64,000 nucleotides of DNA from Shewanella polaris (GTDB lineage: Bacteria; Pseudomonadota; Gammaproteobacteria; Enterobacterales; Shewanellaceae). The stretch lies in contig NZ_CP041036.1 of the NCBI RefSeq assembly GCF_006385555.1, positions 186,001 to 250,000 of the forward strand, read 5' to 3'. The first letter of the stretch is position 1. Each line of letters begins with the position of its first letter. Below the pieces are notes generated by a model. That model had not been told where the DNA came from, ran no database searches, and saw only the letters and a list, made by a program, of their open reading frames with translations. Below are positions 57,380-64,000 of the stretch, one piece after another. Made by a program: the position numbers and the translations under genes.

Positions 57380-58069
57380 ATGGTTTATCATGAACCACAT
57401 AAATCACATCGTGCAGGTTGGTTACGCGCAGCAGTGCTTGGCGCAAACGATGGTATTGTTTCAACCGCAAGTCTTATTATTGGGGTGGCAGCCGCTAGCA
57501 CAACACACCAAGGTGTCATCCTCGCAGGTATTGCCGGATTGGTTGCTGGGGCTATGTCGATGGCTGCTGGTGAGTATGTTTCCGTTAGTTCGCAATCAGA
57601 CTCGGAGAAAGCAGATCTTGTACTTGAGAAAAATTCATTAGAGCAGAATTATGAATTTGAAAAAAATGAGCTTGCAAAAATATACGAAACTAGAGGTGTT
57701 GATCCTATTTTAGCCCAACAAGTTGCAGTGCAATTAATGGCACATGATGCGCTTGGTGCACACGCTAGAGATGAAATAGGGATTACCGTTATTGGCAATG
57801 CTAAACCCGTTCAAGCGGCATTTTCGTCTGCAAGTACTTTTACCGTAGGAGCCGCATTGCCATTATTACTTGCTTGGGTCATTCCGGGAGATCAACTTAT
57901 TCCTGCTGTTGCATTTTCTTCGTTGGTTTTTCTCGCTTTCCTTGGTGGCATAGCTGCATGGGTAGGTGGTGCCCCCATTTCTGTAGGTGCTATCAGGGTG
58001 ACTTTTTGGGGCGCGCTAGCAATGGCCTTAACGGCTGGCGTGGGAAGTATATTTGGGGTGGTGGCATAG
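57380..58069 (+). CDS. VIT/CCC1-family iron/manganese transporter
   Basis: A 229-aa membrane transporter of the VIT1/CCC1 family that moves Fe2+ or Mn2+. The start HRAGWLRAAVLGANDGIVSTASLIIGVAAA is diagnostic, followed by a second helix with LVAGAMSMAAGEYVSVSSQSD. A charged cytoplasmic section rich in Glu/Asp/Lys lies between helices 2 and 3 (about 75-145), which in VIT proteins binds metal; here it is short, as in bacterial forms. Three further helices follow. GAGGAATATT precedes the ATG. The distant Fur box fits iron control. Confidence 0.92.
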   Translation: MVYHEPHKSHRAGWLRAAVLGANDGIVSTASLIIGVAAASTTHQGVILAGIAGLVAGAMSMAAGEYVSVSSQSDSEKADLVLEKNSLEQNYEFEKNELAKIYETRGVDPILAQQVAVQLMAHDALGAHARDEIGITVIGNAKPVQAAFSSASTFTVGAALPLLLAWVIPGDQLIPAVAFSSLVFLAFLGGIAAWVGGAPISVGAIRVTFWGALAMALTAGVGSIFGVVA

Positions 58070-58207
58070 TGCTATGCCTTGGGAACATATAACCTATAAC
58101 GATACAATTTGAGTTAACAATGTATTAGTCTGTTTTTTGCTAAAACAACCGTGCCTTAAATTATTGATTGAGTTGCTCGCATGGTTATTAGACATTAAGG
58201 GTTACAT

Positions 58208-58837
58208 TTGACTATTGCTAAATTGATTATTTGTGATGTAAATAGCGACAAGAGAGGCGATTTCTCTACAAGCCAATGTTCGTGGGCTCAACTATCTAAT
58301 TGTGATGGATTTGGTGGGCAAGCTGGCGGATGGGATGATTCATCAAGCACTGCGACGATTCTAGGATTCTGGGAGTCTCAACGTCATGTGGGTGAATTCA
58401 TGAAAAGCATCCATGATGAGATCTTTAAACGTAATAACCAGGAAAGTACCTACAACAGTTGTTCTGTTGATTACTTCGAATTAATTTCAATCATTTCTGG
58501 CTCAAATGTAAACTTTTCTCATGGTGGATTATTTAGCATTATCTACTGCTCTGGTGTTACCAACCTTGATAAGTTTACTCGAGATCAAGAGGCTATTTGG
58601 AATTCCCCACGGTTACAGCAATCTGGAATGTTAAGCGCTCATATTTGGCGTCATATTACTCTTGAGGATAACTACATGGTCGTATCCCATTGGGAGTCGA
58701 AGAATGCCCATGAGCAATACTTGAGGGATATGTCTTTAACATTGAGACCACAAGCATGCCCGTCTGATTACGTAGAAACAATATCCAGCAGCATAGTTGA
58801 GCTTGAAACCTTGTGGAGCATTGTTCCAAACAAGTAA
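58208..58837 (+). CDS. DUF4937/YdbC-like protein, two ABM-type domains
   Basis: A 209-aa cytoplasmic protein resembling the DUF4937/YdbC family. It seems to contain two ferredoxin-like (antibiotic-biosynthesis-monooxygenase-type) halves: residues about 1-95 with WAQLSNCDGFGGQAGGWD and FWESQRHVGEFMKSIHDEIF, and residues about 105-205 with DKFTRDQEAIWNSPRLQQSGM and HWESKNAHEQYLRD. The start is TTG at 58208 with AAGGG upstream; no better ATG is available. No reaction is known for this family. Confidence 0.75.
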   Translation: MTIAKLIICDVNSDKRGDFSTSQCSWAQLSNCDGFGGQAGGWDDSSSTATILGFWESQRHVGEFMKSIHDEIFKRNNQESTYNSCSVDYFELISIISGSNVNFSHGGLFSIIYCSGVTNLDKFTRDQEAIWNSPRLQQSGMLSAHIWRHITLEDNYMVVSHWESKNAHEQYLRDMSLTLRPQACPSDYVETISSSIVELETLWSIVPNK

Positions 58838-58908
58838 ATTAGTTGGAAAGTGTAATGCTTTGAGGTTATTTAAATTAAGTGCTTTACCTACAATAACGAG
58901 GAAGAAAA

Positions 58909-59565
58909 ATGGAATTAGGTGTATTTGAACGAAGCAGTACCACTGACCCTATCATTAGTGCTACCGCCTATAATTTTGCTATCGGTTTAACCCTCTGCTG
59001 GGGCTTTGCAATAAACTGGTTAATGGTGACCAACATTGATCCTCAATCAATTGCAGATATCAATCCGTGGATTTTCTTTATTGGGTACTTCGCTTCATGC
59101 TTTTTTGGTATTTATCTTTTTAATAAGTCCAATAATCCACTGGTTAGTTTTATAGGTTACAACTTTGTTGTCATCCCGTTTGGTCTTATTATCAATTTGG
59201 TAGTAAGTCGCTACGATGCTTCCATTGTATCTGAGGCTATACGCATCACAGGTTTAGTGACTATTGGTATGATGTGCTTAGGGTCTCTATTTCCCGCTTT
59301 TTTCAAAAAAATAGCTGGTGCACTCACCATTGCTCTGTTGCTTGTCATTGTGGTGGAGCTTATTGAAATATACGTATTTGGTATCCACCATGGAATAATT
59401 GATTGGATAGTGGTGCTTATTTTCTGCGGATATATTGGCTATGACTGGGGCCGGGCTAATCAAATACCTAAAACAATAGATAATGCTATTGATAGCGCGG
59501 CAGCGTTGTACATGGACATCATCAACTTATTTCTTCGTATTTTAAGAATACTTGGGCGCAAGTAA
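58909..59565 (+). CDS. Bax inhibitor-1 family membrane protein
   Basis: A 218-aa protein with about seven hydrophobic helices and a C-terminal IDSAAALYMDIINLFLRILRILG, the typical BI-1/YccA end. The conserved acidic GYDWGRAN near helix 7 also fits. Bacterial BI-1 proteins include calcium-leak channels (YetJ) and the FtsH modulator YccA; which applies here is not clear. GAGGAAG precedes the ATG. The neighbours are small membrane proteins with no clear shared role. Confidence 0.78.
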   Translation: MELGVFERSSTTDPIISATAYNFAIGLTLCWGFAINWLMVTNIDPQSIADINPWIFFIGYFASCFFGIYLFNKSNNPLVSFIGYNFVVIPFGLIINLVVSRYDASIVSEAIRITGLVTIGMMCLGSLFPAFFKKIAGALTIALLLVIVVELIEIYVFGIHHGIIDWIVVLIFCGYIGYDWGRANQIPKTIDNAIDSAAALYMDIINLFLRILRILGRK

Positions 59566-59822
59566 GTTCACTTCGTGATTGTGAAGTAAATAGGGAGAAT
59601 GTTGTTTATGGGGTTATGGGAGAAAAATAAAGCGTATTATCTTCATTATTAATCTATAAATGCATTTTAGTCGGACTAAAATAATGAATTTGTAAGTCGT
59701 TGTAGGCGTCTGTTGTCCTCCCGTTTGTGGTGTGATTAGACGTGATTGAACCCTACATGTTATGGATGAGAATAAATTTACAGCTGACTTTTGGGTCCCT
59801 ATAAAAATAGCGTTAATTCAGA

Positions 59823-60512
59823 ATGGCCAAAAATACTATGGTACATAAACGATACTTTCTAATCCTTTCAATCATTTTTGGTATTGAATGCTTAGTCATT
59901 TCTATATCGCCTTATGATCGAGCCGATTGGGCGCTTGAGAATGTATTAGTTGTCTTATCTGCCATCTTCATTTTTTTTACGTATAAGAAATGTCCATTAT
60001 CGCGACTCTCTTATAGTTTGATATTTGTATTTATGAGCTTACATGAAATTGGTTCATATTATACTTACTCCAATGTTCCCTATGATGCATTTTTAACATC
60101 ATATTTTAATTTTAGCCTTAATGAATATATGGGATGGACCCGGAATAATTTTGATCGATTGATTCATTTTGCATACGGTTTTTTGTTGGCATACCCAGTG
60201 AGAGATTTGTATTGCCGGATTGCAGGTGTGAAAGGGTTTTGGAGCTATTTAACGCCTTTAAATCTTATTATGGCAACATCCATGCTATATGAACTGGTTG
60301 AGTGGGGTGCTGCAGAGGTATTTGGTGGCGAGTTAGGAATGGCATATTTAGGCACACAGGGAGATATTTGGGATGCACATAAAGATATGGCAATGGCAAG
60401 TCTTGGCGGTTTTATAGCAATGGTGATTACACTTGTTATTCATTCTCGAATTCAAAAAGACTTTCGAGAACAATGGCGATTAAGTTTAACAGTAAAACAT
60501 AACAGGGATTAA
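59823..60512 (+). CDS. DUF2238 (YjdF-like) membrane protein
   Basis: A 229-aa inner-membrane protein of the DUF2238/YjdF family. It has about six helices. The central loop has MSLHEIGSYYTYSNVPYD and NNFDRLIHFAYGFLLAYP, followed by MLYELVEWGAAEVFGG and YLGTQGDIWDAHKDMAMASLGG, the conserved acidic/His cluster of the family (HE, DR..H, YE..EW, GDIWDAHKD), which suggests a metal or catalytic site in the membrane. The function is unknown. No good ribosome site is seen; ATG 59838 is an alternative start. Confidence 0.85.
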   Translation: MAKNTMVHKRYFLILSIIFGIECLVISISPYDRADWALENVLVVLSAIFIFFTYKKCPLSRLSYSLIFVFMSLHEIGSYYTYSNVPYDAFLTSYFNFSLNEYMGWTRNNFDRLIHFAYGFLLAYPVRDLYCRIAGVKGFWSYLTPLNLIMATSMLYELVEWGAAEVFGGELGMAYLGTQGDIWDAHKDMAMASLGGFIAMVITLVIHSRIQKDFREQWRLSLTVKHNRD

Positions 60513-60733
60513 GCGGGAGAAAGCCTTCGTTTGGAACTTGATTAACAATAGACATGACCAGCAAAGATGAGTGCTGATTAGCATCCGGCCTATTTTTCAC
60601 ATTACTTTAATCGTTGTGCTAAAAACTGCAGGCTATGTTGTTACTCGCAATGTTAGCCCACAATTTTTAGCTCATATATACCCAATACACAGCAAAATAC
60701 ACAATCCTGCATTTCGAGGGCATTTGGTTATTG

Positions 60734-61513
60734 TTAACAGTAAACCATACCACCATCAATCAGCGGTGCTTGACCCGTCATGTAATCAGAATCTGGACCT
60801 GCTAAATATGAAACAAAGTTGGCGACATCCACAGGTGTTTGCGCACGACCAAGTGCAATGCCTTTGACGTATTTCTTATAGGTTTCACCTATTGGTGCGC
60901 CAGTAATTTCAGAAAAACGTTTATCAATCTCGACCCACATATCGGTTCCGACCACTCCAGGGCAATAAGCATTGACAGTAATACCTGCGCTAGCATATTC
61001 CTGTGCAGCTGCCTGGGTTAACGCGCGCACGGCAAATTTAGTTGCCGAATATGCGCCCAGCAAAGCAAATCCATTATGGCCGGCAATGGAAGAGGCACTG
61101 ATAATTTTGCCTTTTTGTTTACGTTCGATAAATTTCTTTGCCGCGGCTTGAATGCCCCAAAGGGTTCCGTCTACGTTGATCTTTTGGATTTTATCCATTT
61201 CTTCTTGAGTAATATCTGCTATGGCTTGAACTTGCGCAATACCTGCGTTATTCACCATAATATCAAATCCACCTAAGGTTTTTTCTGCATGGTCTATAGC
61301 GGCATATACCTGTTTTCGGTCGCTAACATCTGCTTTGAAAGTAGTTGATTTTCGACCCAAGGCTTCTACTTCAAGAGAGACTGCGAGCATTTTGTCTACG
61401 TTTAAATCAACGATGGCAATATCTGCTCCATCTTTTGCTAAACGAAGTGCAATGGCACGTCCAATACCCTGACCTGCGCCTGTGACGAGCGCGACTTTTC
61501 CTTGTAATGACAT
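60734..61513 (-). CDS. Short-chain dehydrogenase, acetoin/diacetyl reductase-like
   Basis: A 259-aa SDR with the highest resemblance, as I recall it, to (S)-acetoin-forming diacetyl reductases (BudC/ButA), which interconvert diacetyl, acetoin and 2,3-butanediol with NAD(H). Motifs: VTGAGQGIGRAIA (cofactor loop), DLN at the end of beta-2 indicating NAD preference, NNAGIA, SSIAGH (catalytic Ser), YSATK (Tyr/Lys) and PGVVGTDMW. GGAGTC precedes the ATG. No acetolactate synthase or decarboxylase gene is adjacent, so the substrate is an inference. Confidence 0.87.
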   Translation of the reverse strand: MSLQGKVALVTGAGQGIGRAIALRLAKDGADIAIVDLNVDKMLAVSLEVEALGRKSTTFKADVSDRKQVYAAIDHAEKTLGGFDIMVNNAGIAQVQAIADITQEEMDKIQKINVDGTLWGIQAAAKKFIERKQKGKIISASSIAGHNGFALLGAYSATKFAVRALTQAAAQEYASAGITVNAYCPGVVGTDMWVEIDKRFSEITGAPIGETYKKYVKGIALGRAQTPVDVANFVSYLAGPDSDYMTGQAPLIDGGMVYC

Positions 61514-62099
61514 ATCTGACTCCTTTTTGATAATGAGATAAGGAAGACCTTTACATAGCCTTCCAGATAACGATTGAATGATCAGTCTACAAGGGCGTAG
61601 AGCAATAAAATTAGATATAGATCAATTTTAACCAGCATAATGATTAAAAATTAAACATGTTTAATCTCTAAGAATAACCTTTCAACATTAGTGGTGAGTA
61701 TTTAGGTGTTATGTTGATTTTTATTTTTATATCAGCAGGTTATTGCCGAATTTGAAAAGAATTAATTATCATATTGCTAATAAGAATCAATCTATTGATA
61801 AACCCCATCTAGGTTGAATTTGTTAACGCTCACAAGGCTATCGCATTCAATACTGAATAGGATTATGTTATTAAATAGAGGGATGGGTAGCATGTTTATT
61901 ATAGGTCTCAATCTATAAATAAACCCCGTTCTTGAATAACCATAAAAGGTTATCGCAATGAATGCTGAAAAGGCTATGTTATTGGTTAGACAAGTGGATG
62001 GCGTGTTAATTACTATCGATTTTAATGCTTTACCGCTGCCAACAATATCATCAAGTTCATTAGCACATTGACTGGAATCATCAAACCAGGAGATTTAAA
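61514..62099. other. Intergenic region with decayed tandem repeat
   Basis: About 586 bp. Two related segments, 61786-61894 and 61907-62005, share AATCTAT-GATAAACCCC, AAGGCTATCGCA, AATGCTGAA-AGG, TATGTTATT and GGATGG, spaced about 121 bp apart. A 36-codon frame from 61958 is possible but not convincing. The end has AGGAGATTT before the stress gene. Confidence 0.55.
61786..62005. repeat. Degenerate tandem duplication (about 121-bp period)
   Basis: Copy 1 (61786-61894) and copy 2 (61907-62005) align over most of their length with many substitutions and small gaps. Both start near AATCTAT-..AAACCCC and end near GGATGG..GCATG/GCGTG. The origin is unknown; it may be a duplicated promoter or leader region. 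Confidence 0.6.
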
Positions 62100-62606
62100 A
62101 TGAAAAATGCAGGAATCATCACTTTTGACACACATACTGAAGCTGAAGAAGCAGTAAAAGAGTTGCAAAAATCAGGTTTCGATATGAAAAAACTATCTAT
62201 TATTGGTAAAGATTATCACACAGAAGAAGATGTCGTTGGTTATTACAACACTGGTGACCGTGTGATGAAATGGGGTAAATTCGGGGCTTTTTGGGGAGGG
62301 TTATTCGGTTTGCTTTTTGGTTCAGCCTTTTTCTTTATTCCCGGACTTGGTCCCATTATGATTGCTGGTCCGTTTGTTTCAACGATCATTGGCGGTCTCG
62401 AAGGTGCTGTTATAGTGGGTGGGCTAGATGCATTGGGCGCAGCCCTTTATAGCATCGGCATACCAAAGGACAGTATCATCAAATATGAAACCGCGATAAA
62501 GAGTGATAAATTTCTTCTTGTCGTTCATGGTTCTATGGATGAAATAACAAATGCAAAAAGTATTCTAAAGAATATTGGTCATGACTTAGAGGTACATTCC
62601 GCATAA
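62100..62606 (+). CDS. General stress protein (glycine-zipper, YflT/GSP17M-like)
   Basis: A 168-aa protein of the general-stress (17M/DUF1269-like) type. An N-terminal alpha/beta part (GIITFDTHTEAEEAVKELQKSGFDMKKLSIIGKD, residues about 4-38) is followed by a glycine-rich membrane segment (about 58-122, FGAFWGGLFGLLFGSAFFFIPGLG) and a C-terminal soluble tail. AGGAG lies before the ATG. The function is unproven. Confidence 0.82.
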   Translation: MKNAGIITFDTHTEAEEAVKELQKSGFDMKKLSIIGKDYHTEEDVVGYYNTGDRVMKWGKFGAFWGGLFGLLFGSAFFFIPGLGPIMIAGPFVSTIIGGLEGAVIVGGLDALGAALYSIGIPKDSIIKYETAIKSDKFLLVVHGSMDEITNAKSILKNIGHDLEVHSA

Positions 62607-62975
62607 ACACGCCGGCTATAACTGACAACATTACCTAACAATCGCATACATTTAGGCAGGGAAAAAGTTCGTTACTGGCTTTGTATTTCTGCCTATTCTT
62701 TGGATCATTAGGGTTAATGCTGAATATCTCTCATTATTATCGTTTAAAAGGCGGTCTCGTTAAGGTTTAATATTAACTTAGTATTGATGAGCTCCTGCCA
62801 GTCAATTGGCGAGCTTAATGTATTTATCTGCTTACAAGCTAACATCAAACGAATAATATTTTTACCTTGTGACTGTTCACCCAGTAAAGTGAGCTTTCAA
62901 ACAGTGCAAAGTGCAAAGTGCAAAGTGCAAAAACGAAAACGTTAGACATAACTAAATGATGAGAATGAGGTAATA
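62607..62975. other. Intergenic region with heptamer repeat
   Basis: About 370 bp, no gene found. It contains the heptamer repeat (AGTGCAA)4 at 62903-62930 and a good GAGGTAAT ribosome site before the TauE gene. Confidence 0.6.
62903..62930. repeat. Heptamer tandem repeat (AGTGCAA)4
   Basis: Four perfect tandem copies of AGTGCAA, 46 bp before the TauE/SafE start. Slippage here would change promoter or leader length. Confidence 0.95.
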
Positions 62976-63779
62976 ATGTTACAACCGGAATGGATAGTAC
63001 TGTTTTTATTATTAGGCTCTTTTGTCGGTTTCATGGCGGGGCTATTGGGTATCGGTGGTGGTGGCATTTTGGTGCCGATATTAACATCGATATTTCTATT
63101 AAATGGCATTGCTATTGATCATGTTGTGCATTTAGCTTTAGGCACATCAATGGCTTGTATGGTAATCACTACTTTTTCAAGTTTCCGTTCTCACAATGCA
63201 AAAGGTGCAGTGGTATGGTTGGCTGTTAAAGGGATGGTTTTAGGTATTATTTTAGGGACATTTTCAGCAACGTTTTTAGCCTCATATTTAAGCTCATTAT
63301 TTCTGGGGATCTTTTTTGCGCTGTTTATGGCATTTGTATCGAGCCAAATGTTTTTAAATAAAAAACCAAAGCCATCAAGAGAACTATCAGGAACCCCAGG
63401 CTTGTTTGCAGCGGGTTTTGGCATTGGATCAATATCTGCGTTGGTGTCAATTGGCGGTGGCTCTTTAACGGTTCCTTACCTAACATGGCAGAATATTGAA
63501 ATTAAGAAAGCAATCGGTACTTCTGCCGCTATTGGGCTGCCTATCTCTGTTGCTGGAACGGTTGGTTATTTAATTAATGGTTGGCACTATTCTTCACCTA
63601 ATGATTACATTTTTGGTTATGTGTATTTACCCGCAGTATTATTAATTTCTATTACCAGTTTTATCACCGCCCCTTACGGCGCACAGTTGGCACATAAATT
63701 ACCCGTATCAATATTAAAGAAAATATTTGCTGTTCTACTCATTACGCTGAGTATTAAAATGTTGATTTCAATAACATGA
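62976..63779 (+). CDS. TauE/SafE-family sulfite/anion exporter
   Basis: A 267-aa membrane exporter of the TauE/SafE family with two repeated halves. Each begins with a glycine-rich motif (GFMAGLLGIGGGGILVPIL in half 1; GSISALVSIGGGSLTVPYL in half 2). About eight helices are predicted. Substrates in this family include sulfite and organosulfonates; none can be assigned. GAGGTAAT precedes the ATG. It is the last gene in the window; 63780-64000 shows no feature. Confidence 0.9.
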   Translation: MLQPEWIVLFLLLGSFVGFMAGLLGIGGGGILVPILTSIFLLNGIAIDHVVHLALGTSMACMVITTFSSFRSHNAKGAVVWLAVKGMVLGIILGTFSATFLASYLSSLFLGIFFALFMAFVSSQMFLNKKPKPSRELSGTPGLFAAGFGIGSISALVSIGGGSLTVPYLTWQNIEIKKAIGTSAAIGLPISVAGTVGYLINGWHYSSPNDYIFGYVYLPAVLLISITSFITAPYGAQLAHKLPVSILKKIFAVLLITLSIKMLISIT

Positions 63780-64000
63780 TTTAGCATTAATAACTTTTGC
63801 AGAGATATAACCGGATCGCTGAAAAAATCTAGCTTTTTACAAGGTATTATTTTTAAGGAAATTAATCGTGTATTGTGAAATGCTTACACAAACGGCTGTA
63901 TGTTAACGGTAAATAATTGGAGTAATATTCAGAGGCTTATTGCATATTTGAGGCGATAATCTCGCAATATTTACGCATCAATATAATCCTAGTAGCAAGT

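Noticed and set aside
1..64000. CRISPR arrays, rRNA, tRNA, prophage or intact IS
   Set aside because: No regularly spaced direct repeats with spacers, no tRNA-like cloverleaf and no transposase or phage gene was seen.

Overview
The window looks like chromosome of a marine gammaproteobacterium, most likely Shewanella or a close relative. This is a judgement from gene content and protein sequence style, not from a database match. The points behind it are an unfused argH next to an argE/argCBFGH cluster beside ppc, EnvZ/OmpR, a cyo quinol oxidase operon, FlgT/FlgP flagellar ring proteins, many GGDEF/EAL proteins, and moderately AT-rich DNA. No rRNA, tRNA, CRISPR array, prophage or intact insertion sequence was seen.

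Region by region. 1-3.9 kb: a very AT-rich flagellar outer-membrane-ring group (flgT and flgH leftward, an unknown 241-aa protein and a flgP-like lipoprotein rightward). 3.9-14.5 kb: a DUF1439 lipoprotein, ppc, and the divergent argE / argCBFGH arginine cluster with tandem ARG boxes; a 196-bp miniature element with perfect 18-bp terminal inverted repeats sits between argG and argH. 15-20 kb: a secreted lipase with an unknown membrane-anchored partner, a DUF3302/HlyD pair and a PAS-GGDEF protein. 20-24.2 kb: a periplasmic molybdenum hydroxylase (IorA/IorB type) with a tri-heme cytochrome c. 24.7-27 kb: a Fur-box-preceded DUF3325/DUF3649/PepSY iron-uptake accessory operon. 27-30.5 kb: pirin and DoxX divergent from a LysR regulator, the tail of a second LysR gene, and an aldo/keto reductase. 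30.7-33.8 kb: a MerR regulator, a copper-type P-ATPase and a cupredoxin. 34-38 kb: DUF2937, a peroxiredoxin, EnvZ/OmpR and an unknown secreted protein. 38-43.2 kb: cyoABCDE, whose CyoA carries a Met/His-rich tail. 44-48 kb: two broken genes (an HExxH protein with an amber codon and a SulP transporter with a one-base frameshift) and a universal stress protein. 48-52.3 kb: fumC and acnA, divergent. 53.3-56.7 kb: a GGDEF-EAL protein and a GGDEF protein. 57-63.8 kb: mostly small membrane and stress proteins (VIT, DUF4937, BI-1, DUF2238, acetoin-reductase-like SDR, general stress protein, TauE/SafE).

The genes form several linked themes: arginine supply (argE to argH), electron input to and output from the respiratory chain (molybdenum oxidase with cytochrome c; Cyo oxidase; acnA and fumC of the TCA cycle), metal handling (CopA/cupredoxin, Fur-linked PepSY and VIT genes, Met-rich CyoA tail), and c-di-GMP signalling (three GGDEF proteins). 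The most unusual signals are non-coding or decayed: a five-fold 10-bp-phased TTTAC repeat upstream of flgH, two copies of a hairpin-bearing miniature element, a 57-bp near-perfect palindrome upstream of a GGDEF gene, two 7-bp tandem repeats, and two genes broken by a single base change.
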